Shown here one piece after another: positions 1-8,610 of a stretch of 42,402 nucleotides of DNA. Numbering within the stretch: the stretch's first letter is position 1; every line of letters begins with the position of its first letter. The position numbers and the translations under genes are program-made. The notes under the pieces are model-generated. The model had not been told where the DNA came from. It searched no databases and was given only the letters and a program-made list of their open reading frames with translations. Source of the DNA: Lachnospiraceae bacterium (GTDB taxonomy: Bacteria; Bacillota; Clostridia; Lachnospirales; Lachnospiraceae); NCBI GenBank assembly GCA_029006155.1, contig JAQXGF010000086.1, forward strand, positions 1 to 42,402, in the 5' to 3' direction.

Positions 1-167
1 TATAACTCTAGCACTTTTACACAAATCTGTCATTAGCCAATTTAATTATTATTTGTCTTTTTCTACGATATTATTTATTATTTTCTATTCCAAAACCCGC
101 ATGAAATCGTTTTCTGTCATTGTTTCATTTGTCAGAAAAAAGGAACAATTATTTTCCGGTCTGATTC

Positions 168-197
168 TTGACAGCTCCACCTCATTCTTGCTAAAAT
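168..197 (+). promoter_or_regulatory. Promoter of the RmlD-like gene
   Basis: TTGACA at 168-173, an 18-nt spacer and TAAAAT at 192-197 match a sigma-A promoter. Transcription would start near 204, just before a small hairpin and the ribosome site GGAGGG in front of the ATG at 262. Confidence 0.7.
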
Positions 198-210
198 AAA
201 TACATGTATG

Positions 211-240
211 GGTGCTGGTTTTGGAATCAGCACCTTTCTT
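211..240 (+). other. 5'-UTR hairpin ending in a T-rich run
   Basis: GGTGCTG (211-217) pairs with CAGCACC (228-234), loop 10 nt, followed by TTTCTT. It lies a few bases after the expected transcription start of the RmlD-like gene. It could be a weak attenuator or a 5'-end stabilising hairpin; the sequence does not decide. Confidence 0.4.
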
Positions 241-261
241 ATGAAATGAAGGAGGGCTATT

Positions 262-1116
262 ATGCTAAAGGTATGGATTGCCGGATCCGCCGGGCAGATC
301 GGCACTGCGATCAACCGGGTACTGGATCCGATGGAAATGGAAGTCTTTAATACAGATAAAAATGAACTCGACATCACACAGACCGATGAGGTGCTGCGTT
401 TTGGCGAGATCAACCGTCCGAACATCATCATTAATTGCGCTGCGATTACGGATACTGCCCTGTGCGAGCAGGAGCCGGAGCTTGCCTTTCGCGTCAATGC
501 GCTCGGCGCACGGAATCTGAGCATTGTCGCAAATAAAGTCGGTGCAAAATTTGTACAGCTCTCGACTGACGATGTTTTCGATGGTCAGCGCCAGCAGCCG
601 TACACGGAATTTGATCTCACTAATCCGCGCACCGTTTACGGACGTTCCAAGCTTGCCGGCGAACACTATGTAAAAGAATTTACCCAGAAGCATTTCATCA
701 TCCGGAGCAACTGGGTATACGGCCAGGGCAACAACTTTGTAAACCGCGTACTCGAAGCTGCAGACCAGAACCGACCGATTACCGTTGCGGCTGAGCAGAC
801 CGGCTCTCCGACCAGCGCGCAGGATCTGGCACGGATCATTCTTTATCTCATCCGGACAAACGAATATGGCACCTACCATGCGACCTGCAAGGGCATGTGC
901 AGCCGCCTCGATTTTGCGAAAGAGATCCTGCGTCTCTCAGGTAAAACGGCAGAACTGACCACTGTTCCGTCCTCTTCTCTGGATGTCTCAGAAACACGAC
1001 CGGACTATTCTGTCCTCGACAACTTCATCCTCCGGATCATTGACGTCTATGATATGCCGTCCTGGCAAGATTCTCTGAAGGAATATCTTACCGGTGATGC
1101 CTCGCATCTTGCATAG
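262..1116 (+). CDS. RmlD-like dTDP-4-dehydrorhamnose reductase (SDR family)
   Basis: This 284-residue protein is an extended short-chain dehydrogenase of the RmlD_sub_bind type. Such enzymes reduce dTDP-4-keto-L-rhamnose with NAD(P)H in the cytoplasm to make dTDP-L-rhamnose for cell-surface glycans. Visible features are the nucleotide-binding turn GSAGQIG at residues 8-14, the INCAAITD strand near 57-64, STDDVFDG at 101-108 (the RmlD hallmark) and the catalytic pair Tyr126/Lys130 in YGRSK. Length fits the family. The start at 262 is preceded by GGAGGG. No rmlA, rmlB or rmlC lies beside it, so its true substrate may be another nucleotide sugar. Confidence 0.85.
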   Translation: MLKVWIAGSAGQIGTAINRVLDPMEMEVFNTDKNELDITQTDEVLRFGEINRPNIIINCAAITDTALCEQEPELAFRVNALGARNLSIVANKVGAKFVQLSTDDVFDGQRQQPYTEFDLTNPRTVYGRSKLAGEHYVKEFTQKHFIIRSNWVYGQGNNFVNRVLEAADQNRPITVAAEQTGSPTSAQDLARIILYLIRTNEYGTYHATCKGMCSRLDFAKEILRLSGKTAELTTVPSSSLDVSETRPDYSVLDNFILRIIDVYDMPSWQDSLKEYLTGDASHLA

Positions 1117-1464
1117 TGTATGATCTCTGACGGATGTTTGTCATCCATTTTGCCACTCGTTCATAAGTCAAGCGGATATTCGCAATCTATCCCTGCAGCT
1201 CTGCTGACAGGGCCTAGCTTCGCTACTTGCTTGATTCGGGTCAACCGGATATTCGCAATCCGCTTCGCTACTTGCAGGATCATAAGGAATCTTCCCGCAA
1301 GCGGGCCCTCCTTATGATATGTCATAACCGAATAGCTGCTTCGCAGCTTATCAGGGGTGGCTTGTACCACTCCTGATACAAGCAAGTCCCTACCAACTGC
1401 TTATTGCTTTGCGCAATTGAAGCAGGGGACTTGCTTGATTCGGTTAAATTACAGGAGATTGAAT
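1117..1464. repeat. Repeat- and hairpin-rich intergenic region
   Basis: This 348-nt stretch has no convincing gene. It holds a 15-nt direct repeat CGGATATTCGCAATC (1173-1187 and 1246-1260) and a 14-nt repeat GCTTCGCTACTTGC (1217-1230 and 1262-1275). It also holds successive hairpins: 1191-1212, 1279-1318 (ATCATAAGGA/TCCTTATGAT with inner CCCGC/GCGGG), 1334-1348 (AGCTGC/GCAGCT), 1349-1378 (12-bp arms, one G-U pair) and 1379-1437 (12-bp perfect arms CAAGCAAGTCCC/GGGACTTGCTTG with inner stems). None ends in a T-run typical of a terminator. It resembles a cluster of small palindromic intergenic repeats. Confidence 0.8.
1400..1447 (+). repeat. 48-nt direct repeat, copy 1
   Basis: This segment is the 3' half of the hairpin at 1379-1437 plus the tail ending GATTCGGTTAA. 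By hand alignment about 44 of 48 positions match the segment at 2765-2811, so near-identical copies flank the symporter gene. The sub-motif ACTTGCTTGATT also occurs a third time at 1225. Confidence 0.85.
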
Positions 1465-2751
1465 ATGACCAAAACAACCACGAAAAAGAAACAGAAGCTC
1501 GGACTGACGACGATCATCTTTCTTGCATTGATCCTCGGTGTTCTCTTCGGAGCCGCACTCTGCTACCTGGTTCCGGATAGCTCCTTTAAAAATGATATCC
1601 TCATCGACGGCATTCTCTATGTCATCGGACAGGGCTTCATCCGTCTGATGAAAATGCTTGTCGTACCGCTTGTACTCTGCTCCCTTGTGTGCGGAAGTAT
1701 GGCAATCGGGGACACGAAAAAGCTCGGCACCGTCGGTGTTCGGACGCTGCTTTTTTACCTTGTCACGACTGCCCTCGCCGTTACTGTGGCAATCACCATC
1801 GGCAACATCATCAATCCGGGCATCGGGCTTGACATGAGCAAGATCCAGACGAACGGCTCGACCGTTGAGACCATGCAGGCAACCTCTTTTTCAGAGACCC
1901 TGCTCAACATCCTTCCGGACAACCCATTTAAGGCCCTCGCCAATGGCGAAATGCTGCAGGTCATCGTCTTTGCACTGATCATCGGTGTCATTCTGGCCAA
2001 GCTCGGCGAGCGCGCGGAAACCGTCGCAAATTTTTTCAGCCAATTCAATGATATCATGATGGAAATGACGATGATGGTCATGAGCCTTGCCCCGATCGGT
2101 GTCTTCTGTCTGATCTCCCGCACCTTTGCAACCATCGGATTTTCCGCATTCCTTCCGCTTGCAAAGTACATGATCGCAGTCCTGATTGCACTCGCCGTGC
2201 AGTGCTTTGGTGTATATCAGATCCTGCTGAAAATTTTCACCGGCTTAAATCCGCTCAAATTTATCAAAAAGTTCTTCCCGGTTATGGCCTTTGCCTTCTC
2301 GACTGCAACATCCAATGCGACGATTCCGCTGTCGATCGATACATTAAATAAAAAGGTCGGTGTTTCCAAGAAAATATCGTCCTTCACGATCCCACTTGGT
2401 GCAACCATCAATATGGACGGAACCTCCATCATGCAGGGCGTGGCAGTCGTATTTGCCGCACAGGCATTCAATATTCCACTGACCCTGACCGACTACCTGA
2501 TCGTCATCGGCACCGCAACTCTCGCCTCTATCGGAACAGCAGGCGTCCCGAGCGTCGGACTTGTCACCTTGACAATGGTATTCAACTCTGTCGGTCTTCC
2601 GGTCGAGGCGATCGGGCTGATCATGGGTATCGACCGTATCCTTGATATGACCAGAACCGCCGTAAACATCACCGGCGATGCCGTCTGCACGACGATCGTC
2701 GCACACCAAAACAAGGCGCTTGATAAGGATGTCTTTTACCGAGAATCTTAA
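1465..2751 (+). CDS. Dicarboxylate/amino acid:cation symporter (DAACS family)
   Basis: A 428-residue integral membrane protein of the GltP/DctA/SstT family, which moves C4-dicarboxylates, glutamate or serine/threonine into the cell with Na+ or H+. The hallmarks are in order: the serine-rich HP1 region FSTATSNAT (278-286), NMDGT (316-320, Na+ site) and DRILDMTRTAVN (390-401, substrate and ion binding in the last core helix). The start at 1465 is chosen because AGGAG sits at 1453-1457; the frame is open upstream to 1357 but that part overlaps a hairpin repeat. Substrate cannot be fixed from sequence. The gene stands alone, flanked by repeats and with its own terminator. Confidence 0.9.
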   Translation: MTKTTTKKKQKLGLTTIIFLALILGVLFGAALCYLVPDSSFKNDILIDGILYVIGQGFIRLMKMLVVPLVLCSLVCGSMAIGDTKKLGTVGVRTLLFYLVTTALAVTVAITIGNIINPGIGLDMSKIQTNGSTVETMQATSFSETLLNILPDNPFKALANGEMLQVIVFALIIGVILAKLGERAETVANFFSQFNDIMMEMTMMVMSLAPIGVFCLISRTFATIGFSAFLPLAKYMIAVLIALAVQCFGVYQILLKIFTGLNPLKFIKKFFPVMAFAFSTATSNATIPLSIDTLNKKVGVSKKISSFTIPLGATINMDGTSIMQGVAVVFAAQAFNIPLTLTDYLIVIGTATLASIGTAGVPSVGLVTLTMVFNSVGLPVEAIGLIMGIDRILDMTRTAVNITGDAVCTTIVAHQNKALDKDVFYRES

Positions 2752-2764
2752 GTCCAACCCACTT

Positions 2765-2811
2765 CTTATTGCTTTGCGCATTGGAGCAGGTGACTTGCTT
2801 GATTTGGTTAA
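2765..2811 (+). repeat. 48-nt direct repeat, copy 2
   Basis: This is the second copy of the segment at 1400-1447, starting 13 nt after the symporter stop codon. It differs by one deleted base and three substitutions. The left hairpin arm present at copy 1 is largely degraded here (only AAGTC at 2750-2754 can pair with GACTT at 2792-2796). Confidence 0.85.
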
Positions 2812-2812
2812 A

Positions 2813-2855
2813 AAGCTGCCATCTTATGGGTTTCCCGTAAGATGACAGCTTTTTT
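2813..2855 (+). terminator. Terminator of the symporter gene
   Basis: AAGCTG-CATCTTA pairs with TAAGATG-CAGCTT (small bulges), with a short loop, followed by a run of six Ts. It directly follows repeat copy 2. Confidence 0.85.
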
Positions 2856-2931
2856 GATCTTCTTATATCGTATCACTCTGTATTTCACTTAAGAATGCCG
2901 GAGGCTCTATCAGATATTGATTGATGCTCCG

Positions 2932-3702
2932 CTACTGCACAAGCTTCACCAGAATAATGACCGCACCGAGCACCGTCAGTACGATACCGAGCGCCCGGTT
3001 CAGAGTCTTTGCCGATGCCTTGTTTGCGAAGACCGCTGCGACCCGTGCAAAGAACAGGGTGCTGAGCATGCACATCAGAAGGATTTTCACATCCGGCATG
3101 CCGCCTAAGTAAAAGTGGCTCGCAGCTCCGGTCAGTGCCGTAAACGTCATGATAAACACACTCGTTCCGACCGCCGTCTTCAGCTCATAACCGAGTACAG
3201 AGGTAAGAATGAGCAGCATCATCATGCCGCCGCCTGCCCCGACAAACCCACAGATCAGTCCGATCACGGTTCCGCACAGAATTGACTGGATCACGCGGGT
3301 CTTTTTGTCTACTGCCATCATCGTTTCCTTCGTCGTCATGACCGGCTTTACGATAAATTTGATGCCTAGCAGCATCGTCATCACGGTAGAGAAACCACCC
3401 ATTGCATTTCCGGATACGAAACTGGACAGATAGCTCGCAATAAATGTAAATACAAGTACCGTCCCCATCATGACTAATCCATTACGGATATCCAGATTTT
3501 TATGTTTTCCATATTCATACGCAGAGATGGCACTGGCCAGCACATCACTCGCAAGTGCGATGCCGATCGCCTGATATGGCTCCATCCCAAGAAATGTGAT
3601 CAGCATCGGACTGATCACCGCTGCTGCGCTCATCCCGGCAAAGCCGGTTCCAAGTCCTGCTCCCAGCCCTGCCAGAATGCAAACTATAAATTCCGTTATC
3701 AT
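2932..3702 (-). CDS. TauE/SafE-family sulfite exporter-like permease
   Basis: A 256-residue, highly hydrophobic protein with about eight membrane segments and the glycine-rich repeats of TauE/SafE proteins: GLGAGLGTGFAGMSAAAVISP near the N-terminus and GLICGFVGAGGGMMMLLIL in the second half. Members export sulfite, sulfoacetate or related anions, but most are uncharacterised. The ATG at 3702 is preferred because its ATGA overlaps the stop of the upstream MarR gene and GGGAGAAGGA lies just before it. The two are therefore translationally coupled, and the MarR protein probably controls this exporter. Confidence 0.85.
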   Translation of the reverse strand: MITEFIVCILAGLGAGLGTGFAGMSAAAVISPMLITFLGMEPYQAIGIALASDVLASAISAYEYGKHKNLDIRNGLVMMGTVLVFTFIASYLSSFVSGNAMGGFSTVMTMLLGIKFIVKPVMTTKETMMAVDKKTRVIQSILCGTVIGLICGFVGAGGGMMMLLILTSVLGYELKTAVGTSVFIMTFTALTGAASHFYLGGMPDVKILLMCMLSTLFFARVAAVFANKASAKTLNRALGIVLTVLGAVIILVKLVQ

Positions 3703-4148
3703 CGTTCCTTCTCCCTTCCCTGTGCAATCCGGATCACATTTTCCCGGATCTGCTCCGATATCTTCCAATACAGTTGCAGCTCTTCCTCCGTGATGCCGCT
3801 CATCATCTGCTCACCAAAGACACGCTGTGCCTGCCGTCCCATTGCGATGGCCTCATTGGCCCGCTCTGTCAGAATCAGGCGCTGCAGTCTCCGATCCTGG
3901 GCATCCGCCTCCCGCTTCAGGTACCCGCGCCGGACCAGTGTCTCGATCGCCACGGATGCGTTTCCGCTTCGGATGCCACGGATCTCCCACAAATCCTTCG
4001 CAGTATTATACTCCGGATTATTTGCCAGAAATAAAATCACATCCAGACAGGTCTGATTCAGCTGATACCTTTTGCAGACCGGCTGGCAGACCGCTTCGTA
4101 GGCTTTCATCATTTTGCTACTTAAAGATACAAAATCCAGTGGACGCAT
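3699..4148 (-). CDS. MarR-family transcriptional regulator
   Basis: 149 residues with the winged-helix layout of MarR: an N-terminal dimerisation helix, a recognition helix region (SGNASVAIETLVRRGYLKREA), a wing containing DAQDRRLQRLILT, and a long C-terminal helix. The DxRDRR-like wing motif supports the call. MarR proteins are usually repressors released by small aromatic or reactive ligands. It is the first gene of a two-gene unit with the TauE/SafE permease (4-nt overlap) and is divergent from a MATE exporter, so it may control either or both. Ribosome site AGGAGG precedes the ATG at 4148. Confidence 0.88.
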   Translation of the reverse strand: MRPLDFVSLSSKMMKAYEAVCQPVCKRYQLNQTCLDVILFLANNPEYNTAKDLWEIRGIRSGNASVAIETLVRRGYLKREADAQDRRLQRLILTERANEAIAMGRQAQRVFGEQMMSGITEEELQLYWKISEQIRENVIRIAQGREKER

Positions 4149-4201
4149 AATGCCCCTCCTTTCCTTCCCGCCACTTTGCGGCAGGACTTTGTTTCCACCT
4201 G

Positions 4202-4226
4202 ATACTTTTGTATGATATTTTCATAC
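4202..4226. promoter_or_regulatory. Possible MarR operator
   Basis: Two overlapping palindromes lie here: ATAC-tttt-GTAT (4202-4213) and GTATGA-tattt-TCATAC (4210-4226). Their size and place in the divergent AT-rich gap, about 55-75 nt upstream of the MarR start, fit an autoregulatory operator. Binding is an inference. Confidence 0.45.
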
Positions 4227-4339
4227 TTTGTTCTTATATATATTTTAACTTTAGATATTCTAATATTAGATTATTTAAATGTCAAGTTTTTATTTATAAA
4301 AAAAGGTGAAATCAATGTAAAATCCATCCAAAAACTCAC

Positions 4340-4368
4340 TTCTCACAACTTTCAAACCGTGCTATACT
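4340..4368 (+). promoter_or_regulatory. Likely promoter of the MATE gene
   Basis: TATACT at 4363-4368 with TTCTCA 17 nt upstream (4 of 6 matches to TTGACA). It lies about 50 nt before the ATG at 4421, which has AGGAG upstream. Confidence 0.5.
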
Positions 4369-4420
4369 TTTTCTAAGATGCCAGGGTCAAAAGCCACCAG
4401 CAATCCTACAGGAGATAACT

Positions 4421-5782
4421 ATGAAACAAATTGATTTTGAAAATGGAACCATTACCCAAAATATTTTTATGGCAGCGATCCCGATGCTGGTCGCACAGGT
4501 GCTGAGCCTGCTTTATAATATCGTGGACCGCATCTACATCGCCCGTATTCCCGGTGTCGGAACAACAGCCCTTGGTGCTGTCGGTCTCTGCTTCCCGGTC
4601 ATTATGATTATCACCGCCTTCAGCAACCTGTTTGGAAGTGGCGGCGCACCGCTCTTCTCGATCGAACGCGGACGCGGTAACCGCGAAAATGCCGGTCGGA
4701 TTTTAAATACGTCCTTTTCTATGCTCGCGCTGGCCTCTATTGTCCTGATGCTGGCCGGACTCATCTTTGCCTGTCCGATCCTGACTCTGTTCGGTGCATC
4801 CGCAGACGCACTCACCTATGCCTATCCGTACCTGATGATCTATCTGCTTGGCACCTTTCCGTCCATGATTTCCACGGGCATGAATCCGTTCATCAATGCG
4901 CAGGGCTACGCCACGACCGGAATGCTCTCTGTAGCGCTCGGCGCCGTCGCCAATCTGATTCTCGACCCGGTCTTTATTTTTGTGATGGGACTTGGCATCC
5001 GCGGAGCCGCCATCGCCACAATCCTGTCGCAGTTTCTATCAGCATCCTTCGTGCTCTTTTTTCTGCATTTCCGGGCAGAATTTAAGATCCGGCTGCTGCG
5101 TCGTACCGAGCTTGCAGCCTGCATCCGCTACGCCAAAAATATCGTGAGCCTGGGCACCGCCAGCTTCATTATGCAGCTGACAAACAGTCTTGTCTCCATC
5201 TGTTGTAACAATGTGCTCGCCGACACCGGCGGAGACCTGTACGTATCTGTCATGACAATTATTTCCAGTGTCCGCCAGATGGTCGACACTCCGATTTTTG
5301 CCATCACAGAAGGCTCTTCCCCGATCATCAGCTACAACTACGGTGCCCGTCGTCCGGACCGCGTGCGAAAGGCCGGCATCACCATGGGAATTCTGGCACT
5401 CGCCTACACTGCCATCATGTGGTGCGTTATTTCTTTATTCCCGCTTCCGCTGATCAGCATCTTTAGCTCAGATGCCTCCCTGACCGCCGACGCGATCCCG
5501 GCTCTGAAGCTCTATTTTGCAGCCTTCATTTTCCAGGCGCTACAGTACATCGGACAGACCTTCTTTAAATCCTTAAATAAAAAGAAGCAGGCGATTTTCT
5601 TCTCCCTGCTTCGTAAGGTCATCATTGTCGTACCGCTGACCTATCTTTTCCCATATGCCTTCGGTATGGGTGCAAACGGCGTATTCATGGCAGAACCCGT
5701 TTCCAATGTCATCGGCGGAACCCTGTGTTTTGTTATCATGCTGCTCACAATACTGCCGGAGCTCAAACAGATGGAGCGGTGA
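4421..5782 (+). CDS. MATE-family multidrug/toxin exporter
   Basis: 453 residues with twelve predicted membrane segments and the MATE arrangement of two similar halves. It starts with the conserved N-terminal stretch ITQNIFMAAIPMLVAQVLSLLYNIVDRIYI, where the NIVDRI segment is typical of Firmicutes MATE proteins; the second half carries SPIISYNYGA. Family members export cationic drugs or metabolites against Na+ or H+. Length is standard. The gene is divergent from the MarR/TauE pair and abuts the convergent DUF1653 gene. The substrate cannot be told from sequence. Confidence 0.9.
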   Translation: MKQIDFENGTITQNIFMAAIPMLVAQVLSLLYNIVDRIYIARIPGVGTTALGAVGLCFPVIMIITAFSNLFGSGGAPLFSIERGRGNRENAGRILNTSFSMLALASIVLMLAGLIFACPILTLFGASADALTYAYPYLMIYLLGTFPSMISTGMNPFINAQGYATTGMLSVALGAVANLILDPVFIFVMGLGIRGAAIATILSQFLSASFVLFFLHFRAEFKIRLLRRTELAACIRYAKNIVSLGTASFIMQLTNSLVSICCNNVLADTGGDLYVSVMTIISSVRQMVDTPIFAITEGSSPIISYNYGARRPDRVRKAGITMGILALAYTAIMWCVISLFPLPLISIFSSDASLTADAIPALKLYFAAFIFQALQYIGQTFFKSLNKKKQAIFFSLLRKVIIVVPLTYLFPYAFGMGANGVFMAEPVSNVIGGTLCFVIMLLTILPELKQMER

Positions 5783-5792
5783 TTACCGCTCC
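5773..5792. terminator. Hairpin spanning two convergent stop codons
   Basis: GGAGCGGT-gatt-ACCGCTCC is a perfect 8-bp stem. The stop codons of the MATE gene (5780-5782) and the DUF1653 gene (5783-5785) fall at its loop. Neither side has a U-run, so it is at best a weak two-way terminator. Confidence 0.45.
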
Positions 5793-6310
5793 TCTATCTC
5801 CACCCGCTCAAACCGGTACTTCTGCCGAACCTCCGGGTATTTTTCATGGTCTACCTCACTCATGAACATCTCATACGGCCGCGCACAGGTCTTAAACGGC
5901 GCATACAGCGCCTGATAAATAACAAGCTTTTCTTCGGATTCCGTATGAGTTGCAAATGCAATGACCCGGTACAGATACTCGGATGTCTCCTCCGACACCC
6001 ACTCCCGCTTAAAATGCCGCACGACATCCCCGACGCGGATATCATGTGTCATTTTTCCACCGGACACCGTCGAATCCGCTTCGTTATCCACTTCCATATT
6101 CTTTTTTCCACTGACTTTTCCTTCTGCACCGGACTTCTCCAACTCCTCATCCTCCAGTACAACATACTCCGTTTTATCCAGTGATACCGGTATCCCGGAG
6201 CGTCCCGCAATATGCACGCCTCCATACCACATACCGGTCGTGTCAAATATGTCACCGACCTCATATTCCAAAGAGTAGTCGTCGTTTTTCTTTATGATTT
6301 TGATTTTCAT
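5783..6310 (-). CDS. DUF1653-domain protein with N-terminal extension
   Basis: About 175 residues. The C-terminal part, from [12 protein letters not shown] through [26 protein letters not shown], matches the DUF1653 pattern (a small beta domain, function unknown, in many bacteria). The N-terminal half is a separate small segment with [12 protein letters not shown], joined by a charged serine/glycine linker. The start at 6310 has GAGGAA upstream; an alternative ATG at 6340 would overlap the end of the preceding regulator gene. It follows the AraC-type regulator on the same strand, so it may be co-transcribed, but no functional link is visible. Confidence 0.7.
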   Translation of the reverse strand: MKIKIIKKNDDYSLEYEVGDIFDTTGMWYGGVHIAGRSGIPVSLDKTEYVVLEDEELEKSGAEGKVSGKKNMEVDNEADSTVSGGKMTHDIRVGDVVRHFKREWVSEETSEYLYRVIAFATHTESEEKLVIYQALYAPFKTCARPYEMFMSEVDHEKYPEVRQKYRFERVEIEER

Positions 6311-6329
6311 GGTTTCTTCCTCTTCTTTC

Positions 6330-7916
6330 TTATTCCTCATCCTTGCAAAACTGCGAAGGTGTCACCCCTGTATACCTTTTAAACGTCCGCCGGAAGGTTA
6401 CATCATTTGTAAAACCACATTGAAGCGCAATTTCCTGAATACTTTTCTTCTTTCCCTGCGGATCCCTGCTTAAACATTCTTTAGCACACTCGATCCGTCT
6501 TACTGCTACATATTCCTGAAATGCACAGCCAAACTGTTCTTTAAAGTATTTTCCGAAATAAGTCGCTGTATAATGCATGATCCTCGCAGTTTCATTCAAA
6601 GACAGATTTGCATCTGTCAAATGCTCCTCCACATACTTTCTGATTTTATCATTTTTGGCTACATAGGCCGGATTTTCTCTGTTACGGCTACACTCGATGC
6701 GATTTTCCAGTCGGCTTGCAAATACGGATATATAAGCTTCAAACGTATTATATTTCACCGGATCAATCGTCTCCGTAAGCTCCGGCAATTTCCCATATCC
6801 CTTAAAGGAAGCAAACACCCACTCGCTTAAATGAATCGCTCCGGTTCTCCACTCATCATCTTGCATAAACGGATTCGCACTGTTCCTTCGTAGCACAGTC
6901 GTACACACTTGCAGCAGTCTGTCTGCATCCAGATTCGCTACTGCATCCTCCATTTGCCTCTTTTCCTCCTGAGTCACCATAAAGTAAACTTCCTTTTCCC
7001 CCCGGTGACAAATCTCCTCTCTGTCATAAATAATAACATGTTCTTCCCCAAAAAAGAAATGATATTTTATTGCCTGTTTCGCTTCCTGGTATGCCTTGGC
7101 AAGTTCGCGAATATCCTCATGTGCTGCCCCTAGCCCAAGTACAGCCTCTTTCCAATTCAGATCACTAAATACCTGCGTTAGCAATTCCATGATTTCTGTA
7201 ATCAGATTTTCTTCACCATAATTCAGAACCCACAAATAACATTTACCCTCTCTCAGAAACGCGGTATGTATCTGTGGATATATTGCAAGCTGTTCGTCAA
7301 TCTCATCTATATAAGGTTCTGCATCTGAACCATCATTCAGCACCATAACTCGAAAATTTGCAAATTGCCGAACCATATTAATATAGCGTTCTTCTTTTTC
7401 ATCCATTCTTTGTTCATTTAACAAGCCATATAAAATATATTGTTCAATCATCGGATTTTGTTCATATACAGAGACTTCCAGCTTCTTTTTCTGACTCTCC
7501 AGATCTCTTAATGCCCGCTCTATCATCTCATACTCATCCGCATTTGCAGCTGTTTCTCCTTGCGTATCCAACAGCTGTACGATATGTCCGATTGGTTGGT
7601 AGCTTCTTTTCGTTTGCTGAAGTGAAACAAGAAAAATAAAGATGGAAAGCAGCGAATCCACAAAAAGAATCCATCGAAAAAATGCCCAAAAATCACGTGA
7701 TAAAAATTGATTATCTACAATTTGTATGATTCCAATATCCATCCCCGTCTTGCTATATACAGATATGTATGCCCTTAACTGTTTCTGATAATATAAGTTC
7801 TGATCTCCATGATCATATGTCCCAATATAAGCATCTTTCTCCAATATTGGCTCTCCATTGTTCCTCACTTCTGTATATAACACTTTTGAACCATCCGTCA
7901 GGCATACCTGTTTCAT
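6330..7916 (-). CDS. AraC-type membrane regulator, C-terminal fragment
   Basis: 528 residues carrying the end of an extracellular sensor domain, a membrane segment ([18 protein letters not shown]), a cytoplasmic linker with a helical region, a middle domain of about 250 residues and a C-terminal AraC double helix-turn-helix ([24 protein letters not shown] and [25 protein letters not shown]). Such proteins sense sugars outside the cell and activate nearby Lpl-type ABC operons. The N-terminus is missing: it is encoded just upstream in another frame (7913-8575). Codons before the apparent ATG, back to about 7967, read as sensible protein (YENLYNYIAKFADDG), so this ATG is probably not the native start. 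Confidence 0.8.
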   Translation of the reverse strand: MKQVCLTDGSKVLYTEVRNNGEPILEKDAYIGTYDHGDQNLYYQKQLRAYISVYSKTGMDIGIIQIVDNQFLSRDFWAFFRWILFVDSLLSIFIFLVSLQQTKRSYQPIGHIVQLLDTQGETAANADEYEMIERALRDLESQKKKLEVSVYEQNPMIEQYILYGLLNEQRMDEKEERYINMVRQFANFRVMVLNDGSDAEPYIDEIDEQLAIYPQIHTAFLREGKCYLWVLNYGEENLITEIMELLTQVFSDLNWKEAVLGLGAAHEDIRELAKAYQEAKQAIKYHFFFGEEHVIIYDREEICHRGEKEVYFMVTQEEKRQMEDAVANLDADRLLQVCTTVLRRNSANPFMQDDEWRTGAIHLSEWVFASFKGYGKLPELTETIDPVKYNTFEAYISVFASRLENRIECSRNRENPAYVAKNDKIRKYVEEHLTDANLSLNETARIMHYTATYFGKYFKEQFGCAFQEYVAVRRIECAKECLSRDPQGKKKSIQEIALQCGFTNDVTFRRTFKRYTGVTPSQFCKDEE

Positions 7917-8575
7917 CCCATCATCTGCAAATTTCGCAATATAATTATAAAGATTCTCGTATGGAATAATATATTAACTTCACCAGAATAGGAATTTTCC
8001 AATGGTATTGTCTGAATCAAAAAAAATCCCTGAATTTTTTTTGCGTTTTTTATCATTGTTACATTATGGCAAAGCACATGCTGATTATTTTGTTTCAGAA
8101 TGTCGCCATTCATAAAATCCTGATTTGCGCTTTCTATCTGATAAATATCCGTATATCCTTTCCAATTAATCTTTCCTATACTAGTGATTCCAAACTCTCC
8201 GGTACTATAATAAATGTAAATCGACTCTATAATACTGTCATTGATTTCCGTCAACGCAAGTGAACTGGCATAATCAGAAATATCCGAAGCCGTAATATTC
8301 TCTTTCATTAATTCCGGCATTTTCTGCATATATTTTAAACGTTTTACCCACGGTGTCATAGAATACTGCGATGCAGATTTCAGCAGATTATCTATCACCT
8401 CTTTCATCTGATTATCTACATTATCTGCCGTATCATCTTCAAAAGTCAAAATTCTGACTTTCGACATAGAATAATATGCAACTGTAAACAGTACAGAAAA
8501 CATGAGTAATATAGCAATTGGAATTACAATATAGGAAATAAACATCCTTGTCTGAAGCTGCCTCTCTTTTTTCAC
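7913..8575 (-). CDS. AraC-type membrane regulator, N-terminal fragment
   Basis: 220 residues: a short cytoplasmic stretch, a first membrane helix (FISYIVIPIAILLMFSVLF) and a Cache-like extracellular domain. It starts with GTG at 8575. The reading becomes atypical after SGEVNI: the last 19 residues are in the wrong frame compared with the downstream fragment. Removing two bases from the AT repeat near 7968-7975 would join the two pieces into one protein of about 745 residues, the usual length for YesN-like AraC sensors. The stop overlaps the downstream ATG as ATGA, so translational restart is conceivable but no good ribosome site is present. Confidence 0.75.
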   Translation of the reverse strand: MKKERQLQTRMFISYIVIPIAILLMFSVLFTVAYYSMSKVRILTFEDDTADNVDNQMKEVIDNLLKSASQYSMTPWVKRLKYMQKMPELMKENITASDISDYASSLALTEINDSIIESIYIYYSTGEFGITSIGKINWKGYTDIYQIESANQDFMNGDILKQNNQHVLCHNVTMIKNAKKIQGFFLIQTIPLENSYSGEVNILFHTRIFIIILRNLQMMG

Positions 8576-8610
8576 CCATATCCCCCCATCTTTTTCATGA
8601 ATAATGATAG

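Noticed and set aside
1160-1450. CRISPR array
   Set aside because: Repeats are only two copies each, unevenly spaced and mixed with hairpins; no regular spacers and no cas genes.
1357-1464. N-terminal extension of the symporter to 1357
   Set aside because: It overlaps the hairpin repeats, lacks a ribosome site and does not resemble the family; AGGAG precedes 1465.
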